Part shown: positions 9,589 to 18,845 of the stretch, one piece after another
Layout of the letters: the number at the start of each line of letters is the position of its first letter
How positions within the stretch are numbered: the stretch's first letter is position 1
Source: Pasteurella multocida subsp. multocida OH4807
Lineage (GTDB): Bacteria; Pseudomonadota; Gammaproteobacteria; Enterobacterales; Pasteurellaceae
Direction of reading: 5' to 3'
Assembly: GCA_000973525.1 (NCBI GenBank)
Contig: CP004391.1
Location: 1,512,001-1,576,000, forward strand
Length of the DNA: 64,000 bases
The notes under the pieces: generated by a model
Told to the model about the DNA's origin: nothing
Seen by the model: only the letters and a program-made list of their open reading frames with translations
Database searches by the model: none
Translations under genes and position numbers: made by a program

Positions 9589-10167
9589 TTAAGGGGCAAT
9601 TTTCTCTTTATAATGTAAGCGACATACCGACATATAAGTGTCGTTACCCCCAATTTGAATTTGCGCCCCATCTCGCACCACGTCACCATTTTCATTTAAA
9701 CGTAAAACGAAGTTAGCTTTACGCCCGCAATAACAAATCGTTTTGAGTTCTTCCAATTGATCTGCCCAAGCAAGTAAGTACTTACTGCCTTCAAAAAGTT
9801 CTGCTTGGAAATCAGTGCGTAAACCATAACACAACACCGGAATATGTAATTTATCCACAACTTCACTCAATTGATAAACTTGCTCTTTAGTGAGAAATTG
9901 TGCTTCATCAACTAAAATACAATGTAAGGTTTGCTGCTTAATATGTTCAGAAATGGCATCAAATAAGTTGGTTTCTTTATGGAAAAGATGGGCATCTTGG
10001 CTGATCCCAATACGCGATGTCACCTTCCCTACCCCAAAGCGATCATCAATGGCGGCAGTATAAACCAAGGTGTTCATATGACGTTCTTGATAATTATAGG
10101 AAGATTGCAATAAGGTGGTCGACTTCCCTGCGTTCATTGTTGAATAATAAAAATAAAGTTTTGCCAT
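9589..10167 (-). CDS. tdk: Thymidine kinase
   Basis: Cytosolic type II thymidine kinase (192 residues) that phosphorylates thymidine for the dTMP salvage pathway. The P-loop is [10 protein letters not shown] (about 9-18). The catalytic Glu is E88 in VDEAQF. The zinc site is Cys145, Cys147, Cys182 and His185, at the same positions as in E. coli Tdk. It begins one base after the small membrane protein gene ends, so tsaD, that gene and tdk are probably one transcript. Confidence 0.97.
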   Translation of the reverse strand: MAKLYFYYSTMNAGKSTTLLQSSYNYQERHMNTLVYTAAIDDRFGVGKVTSRIGISQDAHLFHKETNLFDAISEHIKQQTLHCILVDEAQFLTKEQVYQLSEVVDKLHIPVLCYGLRTDFQAELFEGSKYLLAWADQLEELKTICYCGRKANFVLRLNENGDVVRDGAQIQIGGNDTYMSVCRLHYKEKIAP

Positions 10168-10168
10168 A

Positions 10169-10405
10169 TTATTTCAGCACCCATTTCCAAAAATAATAAA
10201 AAATTCCCCCTATCAATGGCGGTAATGCCGCTAACATCAAAATCCCAAATGTTGTACCACCACCAACTAAACCGCCTGCCTGTGTCAAATGGTCAATTAA
10301 TTCCTCTGTGGGCAGCATAAAAACAAAAATAGCAATCGCAATTAACATTAATACACAGCCAACGCCTGCTGCACGCATTGCTTTAATTTTTAGTTGGTCA
10401 CTCAT
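10169..10405 (-). CDS. Small inner-membrane protein, unknown function
   Basis: A 78-residue protein with two predicted membrane helices (about 14-31 and 52-75) joined by a Gly-rich loop ([14 protein letters not shown]) and ending in Lys. No recognised domain. It is packed between tsaD (12-bp gap) and tdk (1-bp gap) on the same strand, which argues that it is a real gene. A ribosome-site-like GAAGGAA precedes its partner genes but nothing points to a specific role. Confidence 0.75.
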   Translation of the reverse strand: MSDQLKIKAMRAAGVGCVLMLIAIAIFVFMLPTEELIDHLTQAGGLVGGGTTFGILMLAALPPLIGGIFYYFWKWVLK

Positions 10406-10417
10406 TTGTTCTTCCTT

Positions 10418-11455
10418 TTAATTCTGGCTAATCGCAGAAAGTTCTGTCATCGCCCAACGTGGTTTCACTTGAATAGAAAGTGATTGGCTTTCGCCTTGTT
10501 TTAAACGTAAGAAACCCGTATAGGCAATCATTGCACCATTATCAGTACAAAATTGCGGTTGAGGATAAAACACTTCCCCTTTTAATTGTTGCATTAACTG
10601 CGCAAGATCGTGGCGAAGTTGTTTATTGGCACTCACTCCACCTGCAATCACTAAACGTTTAAAGCCCGTTTCTTTTAATGCACGACGACATTTAATTGCC
10701 AAGGTTTCCACCACGGCTTGCTGGAAAGCATAAGCGATATCTGCTTTAGTTTGCTCGGTTAGCTCGCCTTCTTCTTTGATCGCTTGATGGATCGTATTGG
10801 CTGCAAAGGTTTTTAAACCTGAGAAACTAAAATCTAATCCCGGACGATCCGTCATTGGTCGTGGGAACGTAAAACGATCTGGATCGCCTTTTTCAGCTAA
10901 ACGTGAAAGTGCTGCGCCACCTGGGTAATCTAGCCCCAATAATTTCGCTGTTTTATCAAATGCCTCACCCGCCGCATCATCAATTGACTCGCCTAATAGC
11001 GCATATTGACCCACGCCATCCACACGCACTAACTGTGTATGTCCACCAGAAACTAACAACGCAACAAAAGGAAATTCAGGCGGATTATCTTCAAGCATTG
11101 GTGCAAGTAGATGTCCTTCCATATGATGTACGCCGATCGCTGGCACATTCCAAGCATAAGCTAAGGATCTTGCGATCGTGGATCCCACTAATAATGCCCC
11201 TACGAGTCCTGGACCTGACGTATAAGCAATGCCATCAATATCTTCAGGTGTTAAATTTGCTTCAGCTAATGCCGCTTGGATAAGAGGAGCCGTCTTACGA
11301 ATATGATCACGCGAGGCTAATTCAGGCACCACACCACCGTAATCAGCATGCAACGCAATTTGGGTATAAAGCTGATTCGCGACTAACCCTTTTTCTTCAT
11401 CATAAATTGCTACGCCTGTTTCATCGCATGATGTTTCAATGCCTAATACTCGCAT
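10418..11455 (-). CDS. tsaD: tRNA N6-adenosine threonylcarbamoyltransferase TsaD
   Basis: TsaD transfers the threonylcarbamoyl group from TC-AMP to A37 of ANN-decoding tRNAs (t6A), acting with TsaB and TsaE. 345 residues with the ASKHA fold. [13 protein letters not shown] is at the start, the metal ligands are His111 and His115 in [10 protein letters not shown], and SGGHTQL and [13 protein letters not shown] are intact. It is divergent from rpsU, a classic bacterial arrangement (gcp-rpsU-dnaG-rpoD). Essential gene, full length. Confidence 0.97.
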   Translation of the reverse strand: MRVLGIETSCDETGVAIYDEEKGLVANQLYTQIALHADYGGVVPELASRDHIRKTAPLIQAALAEANLTPEDIDGIAYTSGPGLVGALLVGSTIARSLAYAWNVPAIGVHHMEGHLLAPMLEDNPPEFPFVALLVSGGHTQLVRVDGVGQYALLGESIDDAAGEAFDKTAKLLGLDYPGGAALSRLAEKGDPDRFTFPRPMTDRPGLDFSFSGLKTFAANTIHQAIKEEGELTEQTKADIAYAFQQAVVETLAIKCRRALKETGFKRLVIAGGVSANKQLRHDLAQLMQQLKGEVFYPQPQFCTDNGAMIAYTGFLRLKQGESQSLSIQVKPRWAMTELSAISQN

Positions 11456-11555
11456 TTGTTATTCCTTTACCGTTTAATGAATGATGGAATTTTACCTTGT
11501 TTATTGTCCTTTCACCAGTTTACAATGATTTTTACGCAAAAGATCAAACTTCCCT

Positions 11556-11584
11556 TTGCTTTTAAGTGAAAAGTAGATTAAAAT
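11556..11584 (+). promoter_or_regulatory. Candidate sigma-70 promoter for rpsU-dnaG-rpoD
   Basis: TTGCTT (11556-11561), a 17-base spacer and TAAAAT (11579-11584) lie about 87 bp before rpsU. The -10 matches five of six consensus bases and the -35 is weak beyond TTG. It is the best-spaced pair in the tsaD-rpsU gap. Confidence 0.5.
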
Positions 11585-11670
11585 TGCGACCTTTATTGAA
11601 TAAGCCGTTTATTCCAAACGGTAAAATAAATTAGCAATTGCAAAATTAATTCCATTGAGGTGATTGGCTT

Positions 11671-11886
11671 ATGCCTGTAATTAAAGTACGTGAAAACGAA
11701 TCATTTGACGTTGCATTACGTCGTTTTAAACGCTCTTGCGAAAAAGCTGGTATCTTAGCAGAAGTTCGCAGCCGTGAATTTTATGAAAAACCAACTACTA
11801 TCCGTAAACGTGAAAACGCAACGCGTGCTAAACGTCACGCAAAACGCGTTGCTCGTGAAAATGCACGTAACACACGTTTATACTAA
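11671..11886 (+). CDS. rpsU: 30S ribosomal protein S21
   Basis: A 71-residue, highly basic ribosomal protein that helps 30S subunits pair with the mRNA Shine-Dalgarno sequence. It starts [20 protein letters not shown] and has the usual Lys/Arg-rich C-terminus. The GAGGTGA ribosome site is 7-8 bases upstream. It is the first gene of the macromolecular synthesis operon rpsU-dnaG-rpoD, and a hairpin terminator follows it. Confidence 0.98.
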
Positions 11887-11919
11887 TACGATATAACGTA
11901 TTTAAAACTCGAGTTATAC

Positions 11920-11956
11920 AAACCGTGAAACCGACGAGGTATCACGGTTTTGTTTC
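11920..11956 (+). terminator. Partial terminator between rpsU and dnaG
   Basis: The nine-base arms AAACCGTGA / TCACGGTTT are followed by TTGTTTC. In E. coli an attenuating terminator at this place makes S21 far more abundant than primase. The same arrangement is visible here, so partial read-through is the likely role (inference from E. coli). Confidence 0.82.
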
Positions 11957-12002
11957 ATTCAATACGCTCCACTTTACTTTCTAACTAAAGGGCATAAACT
12001 TG

Positions 12003-13751
12003 ATGAAAGGCTCAATTCCACGCACATTTATTGATGATCTGTTAGCAAAAACAGATATTGTGGATCTTGTCAACTCAAGAGTTAAGCTCAAAAAAGCGGG
12101 CCGAGACTACCAAGCCTGCTGCCCGTTTCATCACGAAAAAACACCTTCATTCACTGTTAGCCAAAAAAAACAGTTTTATCATTGCTTTGGCTGTGGTGCG
12201 CATGGTAATGCGATTTCGTTCTTAATGGAATACGATAAATTAGAATTTATCGAAGCCATTGAAGAGCTTGCTGGTATGCTCGGTTTAGAAATTCCGCGTG
12301 AAAATAAACCGCACTTTAATGGTAAGCAAATCAATTACCAAACCAAGCGCAACTTGTATGAGCTCATGCAAGACATTGCACAGTTCTATCAACAACAGTT
12401 GCTGCAACATATCCCAGCACAAAGCTATCTGCAACAACGTGGGCTTTCACCTGAAATCATCACACGTTTTCAAATTGGTTTTGTGCCGAATCGTTTTGAT
12501 GCAGTGTTACAACGCTTTGGTAGAACCAATGAAGATCAACAAAAACTATTCGATCTCGGTATGCTTTCACGTAACGAACAAGGGAAAATCTACGATCGTT
12601 TTCGTCATCGTATTATGTTCCCAATTCGGGATCGTCGTGGACGCACCATTGCATTTGGTGGACGCGTATTAGGTGATGAAAAACCGAAATATTTAAACTC
12701 TCCAGAAACCGCAACTTATCACAAAGGGAACGAACTTTACGGTTTGTACGAAGCCTTACAGGCAAATGAAACACCTGAAATGTTACTGGTCGTTGAAGGT
12801 TATATGGACGTGGTGGCGTTAGCTCAATTTGGCATTGATTATGCAGTTGCCTCTCTCGGTACTGCAACAACAGCAGAACAAATCCAGCTACTTTTTCGCT
12901 CAACAGAGCAAGCGATTTGTTGCTATGACGGTGACCGTGCGGGCAGAGAAGCTGCGTGGCGTGCATTTGAAAATGCTTTACCTTATTTAGAAGATGGTAG
13001 ACAGCTAAAATTTATTTTTCTACCCGAGGGAGAAGACCCCGATTCCTTTATTCGTCAACACGGTAAAGCTGGATTCGAAAACTACATTCAAAAAGCACAA
13101 TCGCTCAGTGATTTTTTATTCTCAAGTTTATCACCACAAGTGGACTTTACTAGCAAAGAAGGGAAAACGAAATTAGCGGCGTTAGCTGTCCCATTAATCA
13201 AAAAAATTCCAGGTGAAATGCTACGTTTATCCCTACGCAATACCCTAGCTCAAAAACTCGGTATTTTGGATCAAGCTCAGCTAGAAAGCCTGATCCCCAC
13301 ATATTCCGAGGTGAAAATTAATCTTCCTCCGCAAGCTGTCAAAAGAACACCAATGCGCTTATTAATCGGATTATTACTGCAAAATCCAGAGCTTGCGCAA
13401 CTCGTTCCTGATTTGACGCCATTGCGAATACTGAATGAATCAGGACTCGATTTATTCGAAAAACTGACCGCACTTTGTCGAGAGCGAGTCGGCATCACCA
13501 CAGGACAGATTCTGGAATATTGGCGTGATACAGAACACTGTAAGGCTCTTGAAATTTTAGCGATTTGGGATCATCTTGTTGAAGATGAAAAAATTGAAGA
13601 AACATTCAAAGATACATTGCGTTACTTTTATTTCCAGCTCATAGAACAAGAAATCGATGCCCTCATTGCTAAAGATCGTGCGGAGGGATTAAATACAAGT
13701 GAACGACAAAAGCTAACACAATTATTAATGAAAAAACAACAAAAAGCATAG
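12003..13751 (+). CDS. dnaG: DNA primase
   Basis: Makes RNA primers for Okazaki fragments in association with DnaB. The start is ATG 12003 (MKGSIPRTF), aligned with E. coli MAGRIPRVF; a TTG one codon earlier is less likely. The zinc-binding domain has Cys40, His43, Cys61 and Cys64, matching E. coli numbering. The TOPRIM domain holds VVEGYMDVVAL and YDGDRAGREAA. The C-terminal third is the DnaB-binding region. 582 residues, full length. A perfect DNA uptake core (ACCGCACTT) lies inside at 12308 and another at 13467. Confidence 0.97.
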   Translation: MKGSIPRTFIDDLLAKTDIVDLVNSRVKLKKAGRDYQACCPFHHEKTPSFTVSQKKQFYHCFGCGAHGNAISFLMEYDKLEFIEAIEELAGMLGLEIPRENKPHFNGKQINYQTKRNLYELMQDIAQFYQQQLLQHIPAQSYLQQRGLSPEIITRFQIGFVPNRFDAVLQRFGRTNEDQQKLFDLGMLSRNEQGKIYDRFRHRIMFPIRDRRGRTIAFGGRVLGDEKPKYLNSPETATYHKGNELYGLYEALQANETPEMLLVVEGYMDVVALAQFGIDYAVASLGTATTAEQIQLLFRSTEQAICCYDGDRAGREAAWRAFENALPYLEDGRQLKFIFLPEGEDPDSFIRQHGKAGFENYIQKAQSLSDFLFSSLSPQVDFTSKEGKTKLAALAVPLIKKIPGEMLRLSLRNTLAQKLGILDQAQLESLIPTYSEVKINLPPQAVKRTPMRLLIGLLLQNPELAQLVPDLTPLRILNESGLDLFEKLTALCRERVGITTGQILEYWRDTEHCKALEILAIWDHLVEDEKIEETFKDTLRYFYFQLIEQEIDALIAKDRAEGLNTSERQKLTQLLMKKQQKA

Positions 13752-13826
13752 TTAATCTATGATAACAATGATAAAATTAACTGTATTTTATCTTCATAAC
13801 TACTCAATCAAGGCGGATATATTATT

Positions 13827-15692
13827 ATGGATCAAAATCCACAATCTCAATTGAAATTGTTAATCGCACAGGGCAAAGAGCAAGGCTATCTCACTTACGC
13901 GGAAGTCAACGATCATCTTCCAGAAGAATTAGTCGATGCTGAACAAATTGAAGATATTATTCAGATGATTAACGATATGGGTATCCAAGTGCTAGAGACT
14001 GCACCTGATGCCGATGATCTTATGCTGAATGAAGCGATTGCAGATGAAGATGCCGTTGAAGAAGCGACCCAAGTTCTATCAAGTGTTGAAGCAGAAATTG
14101 GGCGCACTACGGATCCTGTTCGTATGTACATGCGTGAAATGGGTAGTGTTGAACTCTTAACACGTGAAGGCGAAATTGATATTGCAAAACGCATTGAAGA
14201 AGGCATCAACGAAGTACAAAGTGCTATTGCATTCTATCCTGAAGCCATCACCTATCTACTCGAACAGTATGATTTAGTTGAAGAAGGTGGGGTTCGCTTA
14301 GCGGATTTGATTACGGGCTTTGTTGATCCTAATGCCATCACAGAAGGTGATGTCGCAGAAATAGAAGAATCTTTTGATGAAGATGAAGAATCTGATTCTG
14401 TTGCGGTTCCATTGAACGATGAAGAAGAGGAAGAAGAGAGCGAAGAAGAAAACAGCAGCGATGATAGTGATTCAGATAACTCTATCGATCCTGAAGTCGC
14501 GCGTGAAAAATTCTTAGAATTAAGAACGCAACATGAAAAAACCGTTGCTATCATTGAGAAACATGGTCGTACGAGTAAAAAATCAAAAGATCAAATTCAA
14601 GCATTAGCAGATGTGTTCACACAATTCCGCTTAGTACCAAAACAATTTGATACGCTAGTCAACTTAATGAGCAATATGATGCGTTCGGTCCGTCAACAAG
14701 AACGTAGCATCCAAAAAATTGTTGTTGATAAAGCCAAAATGCCAAAAGAACAATTCCAAAAAGTGTTCATTGGGCATGAGAATCAAGATGCTTGGTTAAT
14801 CAAAGCCGTGTCATCAGGTAAAAGTTGGTCAGAGAAATTAGCTAAACACGAAGACGAAATTCGTCAGCACATTGATAACATCTTAGAAATTGAACGCCAA
14901 ACTAACCTCACCGCACAACAGATTCGTGAAGTGTGTGAACGTATTTCTGCTGGTGAATTAAAAGCACGACGTGCTAAAAAAGAAATGGTAGAAGCGAACT
15001 TACGTTTAGTCATTTCTATTGCGAAGAAATACACTAACCGTGGTCTACAATTCTTAGACCTAATTCAAGAAGGGAATATTGGCTTAATGAAAGCGGTAGA
15101 TAAATTCGAATACCGTCGTGGCTACAAATTCTCAACTTACGCAACGTGGTGGATTCGCCAAGCAATCACACGCTCTATTGCGGATCAAGCGAGAACAATT
15201 CGTATTCCTGTACATATGATCGAAACGATTAATAAATTAAATCGTATTTCACGTCAAATGTTGCAGGAAATGGGTCGTGAGGCCTCACCAGAGGAACTTG
15301 CTGAACGCATGGGAATGCCAGAAGACAAGATTCGCAAAGTCCTTAAAATTGCCAAAGAGCCTATTTCAATGGAGACCCCAATTGGTGATGACGATGATTC
15401 ACATTTAGGCGACTTCATCGAGGACTCAACACTTGAGCTTCCATTAGACTCTGCAACAGCACAAAGCTTAAAAGTCGCTACACACGAAGTATTAGAAGGG
15501 CTAACGCCTCGTGAAGCAAAAGTCCTACGAATGCGTTTTGGTATCGATATGAATACTGACCATACCTTAGAAGAAGTGGGGAAACAGTTCGATGTCACAC
15601 GTGAACGTATTCGCCAAATTGAAGCAAAAGCCTTACGTAAACTACGTCACCCAAGTCGTTCAGAAACCCTCAGAAGCTTCTTAGATGAATAA
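13827..15692 (+). CDS. rpoD: RNA polymerase primary sigma factor (sigma-70)
   Basis: Housekeeping sigma factor, 621 residues. Region 1.1 is at the N-terminus. A non-conserved insert contains a strongly acidic Glu/Asp/Ser run near residues 190-220. Region 2 has the [15 protein letters not shown] start of 1.2 ([17 protein letters not shown]), [17 protein letters not shown] (2.1-2.2) and [12 protein letters not shown] (2.3-2.4). The region 4.2 helix-turn-helix is [20 protein letters not shown]. It is 75 bp after dnaG and ends with its own terminator. An antisense Ser-rich ORF opposite the acidic run is only a shadow. Confidence 0.98.
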   Translation: MDQNPQSQLKLLIAQGKEQGYLTYAEVNDHLPEELVDAEQIEDIIQMINDMGIQVLETAPDADDLMLNEAIADEDAVEEATQVLSSVEAEIGRTTDPVRMYMREMGSVELLTREGEIDIAKRIEEGINEVQSAIAFYPEAITYLLEQYDLVEEGGVRLADLITGFVDPNAITEGDVAEIEESFDEDEESDSVAVPLNDEEEEEESEEENSSDDSDSDNSIDPEVAREKFLELRTQHEKTVAIIEKHGRTSKKSKDQIQALADVFTQFRLVPKQFDTLVNLMSNMMRSVRQQERSIQKIVVDKAKMPKEQFQKVFIGHENQDAWLIKAVSSGKSWSEKLAKHEDEIRQHIDNILEIERQTNLTAQQIREVCERISAGELKARRAKKEMVEANLRLVISIAKKYTNRGLQFLDLIQEGNIGLMKAVDKFEYRRGYKFSTYATWWIRQAITRSIADQARTIRIPVHMIETINKLNRISRQMLQEMGREASPEELAERMGMPEDKIRKVLKIAKEPISMETPIGDDDDSHLGDFIEDSTLELPLDSATAQSLKVATHEVLEGLTPREAKVLRMRFGIDMNTDHTLEEVGKQFDVTRERIRQIEAKALRKLRHPSRSETLRSFLDE

Positions 15693-15705
15693 TCTATGAG
15701 AGGCC

Positions 15706-15740
15706 AAAAAGCTGTTAATAGTATTAACAGCTTTTTTGTT
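15706..15740 (+). terminator. Terminator of the rpsU-dnaG-rpoD operon
   Basis: A 13-bp perfect stem (AAAAAGCTGTTAA / TTAACAGCTTTTT) with a 5-base loop is followed by further T. It is 13 bp beyond the rpoD stop. Confidence 0.9.
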
Positions 15741-15769
15741 TAAATTTGAAACATACAGAAACCAAATCC

Positions 15770-15798
15770 TAGACTTTATTCAAGGATTTATCTATAAT
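15770..15798 (+). promoter_or_regulatory. Promoter of the tRNA-Ile2 gene
   Basis: TAGACT (four of six -35 bases), a 17-base spacer and a perfect TATAAT at 15793-15798. The predicted start is about 20 bases before the mature tRNA 5' end. Confidence 0.72.
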
Positions 15799-15824
15799 TC
15801 CCAAGTTTTCAGTTCTATAAGACC

Positions 15825-15901
15825 GCCCCTATAGCTCAGTCGGTCAGAGCAGTCGACTCATAATCGATTGGTCACAGGTTCAAGTCCTGTTGGGGGCACC
15901 A
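15825..15901 (+). tRNA. ileX: tRNA-Ile2 (anticodon CAU, lysidine-modified; may be auto-labelled tRNA-Met)
   Basis: A 77-nt cloverleaf with acceptor arms GCCCCTA / TGGGGGC, discriminator A and encoded CCA. The D arm is GCTC/GAGC, the anticodon stem GTCGA/TCGAT with loop CTCATAA, and the T arm ACAGG/CCTGT with TTCAAGT. The anticodon and its surroundings (GACTCATAATCG, then TTGGTC) follow E. coli tRNA-Ile2 rather than either tRNA-Met, so the wobble C is expected to be converted to lysidine by TilS to read AUA. The 3' end is the likely integration site of the element next to it. Confidence 0.9.
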
Positions 15902-16022
15902 AAAAATCTTTCATACCTCATCAAAACTAAACGAAAAACCCTTTAAACACTAGATACAAAGCCACTTTTCCTATATTCTGCCATTCGTAACTAAACGCGT
16001 TAAAACGCATCTAATCAGATAT

Positions 16023-16099
16023 TTTAGTAACCATTATAGTAACCACGTGATAATATCTAATTTTCGTGGTTACATAAAATGATATAGATGGTTACTAAA
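16023..16099. repeat. Nested inverted repeats in front of the integrase gene
   Basis: Two inverted pairs are nested. The outer pair is TTTAGTAACCA (16023-16033) with TGGTTACTAAA (16089-16099), 11 bp perfect. The inner pair is GTAACCACG (16039-16047) with CGTGGTTAC (16065-16073), 9 bp perfect. So GTAACCA occurs four times, two in each orientation, ending one base before the integrase ATG. They are probable arm-type integrase or regulator binding sites of the lost element. The rest of the 15902-16100 gap shows nothing else recognisable. Confidence 0.7.
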
Positions 16100-16100
16100 T

Positions 16101-17120
16101 ATGCCTAAAATCACTAGACCTTTAACAAATACAGAAGTAGAAAAAGCTAAACCTCAATCCAAAGAATACACACTTACAGATGGATATGGATTGTTTTTAC
16201 TTATTCTACCTAGTGGTATTAAATCATGGCGTTTTAATTATGCCCGTCCTATCACTCAAAAACGCACTAAAATTTCTTTAGGAATTTATCCAGCGGTATC
16301 TTTAGCCCAAGCTCGTGCTAAACGAGAAGAATATAGAGCACTACTCGCACAAGGAATAGATCCACAGGAACACAAAGAACAAGAACAAAAGGCAGCAATA
16401 ACCAAAATAGAAAATAGTTTACTGTTTATTGCTGAACGCTGGAAAGCCAAGAAAGCGCAAGAAGTAGAGGCATTAACGCTAAAGAAAAATTGGCGACGTA
16501 TGGAAACTTATTTGTTCTCTTCCATGGGGAATATGCCTATTAATGAAATTGTGCCTAAGATAGCTATTGAAGCGTTAGAACCACTTTATAATCAAAGTAA
16601 AGGAGATACATTAAGACGAGTAATTAGGTTACTCAATGAAGTATTAAACTTTGCCGTAAACTACGGGCTAATTCCTTTTAATCCGTGCTTACAAATTAAT
16701 GAGGTATTTAGTTTTGGGAAATCAAACAACAATCCCGCAATCAGCCCTAAAGAGTTACCAGAATTAATCAAAACGGTAATGTATTCCAGCGTGGCTATTC
16801 AAACAAAACTATTATTCCAATTCCAATTATTAACCATGGTACGACCATCTGAGGCAAGTAATGCAACTTGGTCTGAGATTGATTTAGAAAAAGCATTGTG
16901 GACAATCCCAGCTAAAAGAATGAAGAAAAGAAATCCTTTTGTGATTCCTCTTTCCTCTCAAGCAATCGCTATTTTGGACAAAATGAAAAGCATTTCTCCA
17001 AAAAGTGAATACGTTTTCCAAAGTTGGATTAAGTCTAACCAACCAATGAGTAGCCAAACAATTAATAAAATGCTTAAAGTGCGGCTAAAATATTACGCTG
17101 TTTCTTTTCACAACCATTAG
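16101..17120 (+). pseudogene. P4-type tyrosine integrase, 3'-truncated
   Basis: Site-specific recombinase of the kind that inserts elements into tRNA 3' ends. The N-terminal DUF4102 domain is complete (residues 1-90, TLTDGYGLFLLILPSG, KRTKISLGIYPAVSLAQARA). The core-binding domain and the first catalytic Arg (TMVRPSEASNATW) are present. The frame loses homology after about residue 326 (SSQTINKMLK), so the His-x-x-Arg box and the nucleophilic Tyr are missing and the protein cannot be active. Family members are about 400 residues; this is 339, the last dozen being junk. It lies 200 bp after tRNA-Ile2 and faces a primase fragment. Confidence 0.9.
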
Positions 17121-17320
17121 CAACAAAGGATAGCCAATCATCAAAGTGCGGTGTATTTTGCGCATTTTCATCATAGTTATGAGGAATATAAGAAGTTAAC
17201 CAGTGATTACGGTTGTGCGGCTCAAAAACTAGTGTATTACGATTTAATACACCATTATTAAAAGCAATGAACTCGCCAGCTTGCTCGCCCATTCTTGGTA
17301 ACTGTGCCTTTTTTTCTTGA
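17074..17320 (-). pseudogene. Fragment of a phage/plasmid primase (P4/D5 family), both ends missing
   Basis: About 80 codons resembling the middle of D5/P4-type primase-helicases: GEFIAFNNGVLNRNTL, then HNRNHWLTSYIPHNY and DDWLSFVANG...KQRNILAAL. There is no start of its own; the reading frame enters from the end of yajQ, and it stops after ILAAL, where such proteins continue into the helicase. It is convergent with and abuts the truncated integrase. The two are the remains of one integrated element. A perfect uptake core (AAGTGCGGT) is at 17144-17152 and a one-mismatch copy sits at the junction. Confidence 0.75.
17144..17152 (+). repeat. DNA uptake sequence core inside the element scar
   Basis: AAGTGCGGT, preceded by A, inside the primase fragment. 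Foreign DNA normally lacks this motif. Its presence here, with a near-copy at about 17082-17090 on the junction, suggests exchange by natural transformation after integration, though chance cannot be excluded. Confidence 0.7.
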
Positions 17321-17812
17321 TTAATCTCTAAAATTATTAAATTGGAAAGGTTGGCCAAGTTCCGCATTTTTTACTAGCTGAATCGTTGCCTGTAAATCAT
17401 CGCGAGATTTTCCAGTTACGCGCACTTGTTCACCTTGAATTTGCGTTTGTACTTTTAACTTAGCATCTTTAATTAATTTAGTAATTTTCTTCGCCATTTC
17501 AGTTTCAATGCCTTGTTTTAGCTTGATTTCCTTACTGTATGTTTTACCACTATGTTCATACTCTGTTGGAATATCTAGCGAACTGGAATCAATACCACGT
17601 TTAATGCAGGCATTACGTAAAATATCGACAAGTTGCTCAACTTGGAAATCTGACTCACTCGATACTTTAATCGTTTCATTTTTTTCATTTAATTCAATAG
17701 AGGCTTGTACATTACGGAAATCCCAACGATTTGTTAAATCACGGTTCGCATTTTCCACTGCATTACGTACCTCATGTAACGTAATTTCAGACACAATATC
17801 AAAAGAAGGCAT
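17321..17812 (-). CDS. yajQ: YajQ family nucleotide-binding protein
   Basis: A 163-residue cytosolic protein made of two ferredoxin-like repeats. Relatives bind nucleotides or tRNA, and in Xanthomonas bind cyclic-di-GMP. It starts [20 protein letters not shown] and ends FQFNNFRD, both family hallmarks, so the gene is complete although the primase remnant begins directly at its stop. It is 3 bp from serB and is probably co-transcribed. Confidence 0.95.
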   Translation of the reverse strand: MPSFDIVSEITLHEVRNAVENANRDLTNRWDFRNVQASIELNEKNETIKVSSESDFQVEQLVDILRNACIKRGIDSSSLDIPTEYEHSGKTYSKEIKLKQGIETEMAKKITKLIKDAKLKVQTQIQGEQVRVTGKSRDDLQATIQLVKNAELGQPFQFNNFRD

Positions 17813-17815
17813 AGT

Positions 17816-18769
17816 TTACTCCTTAATTAATCTCTGGGCCGCACTCAATAAGCATAAAAGCCCGCTAAAGTCAGCAAAGTTTACCACAATTTGCGCCTGC
17901 TGTTGTACTTTTGGTTTGGCATGCAATGCTACCCCTAAACCTGCAACCGCAAGCATCGCTAAGTCATTTGCACCATCCCCAATCGCCACCGTATTTTCTA
18001 GAGCAATCCCATATTGTTGTGCTAACTGTTGCAAAGTCCGTGCTTTATACTGAGCATCCACTACTTCACCTTTCACTTTCCCTGTCAAGATTCCATTTTG
18101 AATATCAAACTGATTTGAGACAGTGTAATCAAGCTTTAATAATGTCTTCAAATAGTCGGTAAAATACGTAAATCCCCCTGATGCAATCGCAGTTTTCCAA
18201 CCATACTGTTGCAGCACCTGAATCGTCTCGACAAGACCAGGCATTAAGGGTAAACGATCTCGAACCTGAGTAAGAATCTCTTCTGGCGCGCCTTGTAAAG
18301 TGGCCACGCGACGACGCAAACCTTGCTCAAAATCTAATTCACCACGCATGGCTTGTGCCGTAATCGCTGACACTAATTCCCCTGTACCAGCTAATTTAGC
18401 AATTTCATCAATACATTCGATTTGAATAGCAGTAGAATCCATGTCCATAACCAATAAACCTGGCTGTTGCAAACGAGGAGAAAAATCCATTTTCGCGGCA
18501 TCTAATGCCAAGTCATGCGCATTGGTCAACCATTTTACTTGCCATGTTCCTTGCAATAATACGACGGTATTGTGTAAAACTGTCCAGCCATCTAAAATAA
18601 CAAAATTCTCACCGCACTTTTGCTGAAATTGTAGCAAGCGCTCATCATTGAGCTGACTGCCATACAGAATGAATTTTGTTTCACCATCAGTCAATTTTTG
18701 ATCTGCAATCAGCGCATGAGGAAAAGTAGGAAAACGTTGCCTTATCATTGCAAGGTTTTGTGTTTGCAT
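17816..18769 (-). CDS. serB: Phosphoserine phosphatase
   Basis: HAD-superfamily enzyme for the last step of serine synthesis. 317 residues with an N-terminal regulatory part and the catalytic core starting at VMDMDSTAIQIECIDE (nucleophile Asp109, Asp111). ASGGFTYF carries motif II and GDGANDLAML motif IV. It is divergent from ytjB with a 76-bp gap, as in E. coli (serB-ytjB). serA, the first enzyme of the same pathway, is at 30871 in this window. Confidence 0.97.
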   Translation of the reverse strand: MQTQNLAMIRQRFPTFPHALIADQKLTDGETKFILYGSQLNDERLLQFQQKCGENFVILDGWTVLHNTVVLLQGTWQVKWLTNAHDLALDAAKMDFSPRLQQPGLLVMDMDSTAIQIECIDEIAKLAGTGELVSAITAQAMRGELDFEQGLRRRVATLQGAPEEILTQVRDRLPLMPGLVETIQVLQQYGWKTAIASGGFTYFTDYLKTLLKLDYTVSNQFDIQNGILTGKVKGEVVDAQYKARTLQQLAQQYGIALENTVAIGDGANDLAMLAVAGLGVALHAKPKVQQQAQIVVNFADFSGLLCLLSAAQRLIKE

Positions 18770-18845
18770 AGGAAATCCTGTAAATTGTGATGAAAATAAT
18801 GTGCTGGTATTCTAGCCTATTTACTGACGTTTAGGAAAAAAGAAG

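Noticed and set aside
14252..14554. Ser-rich antisense ORF opposite rpoD
   Set aside because: The Ser runs are just the complement of the acidic GAA/GAT codons in the sigma factor insert.
16101..17320. Active integrative element or prophage
   Set aside because: Integrase lacks its catalytic end, primase is a fragment, and no structural, transfer or cargo genes lie between.
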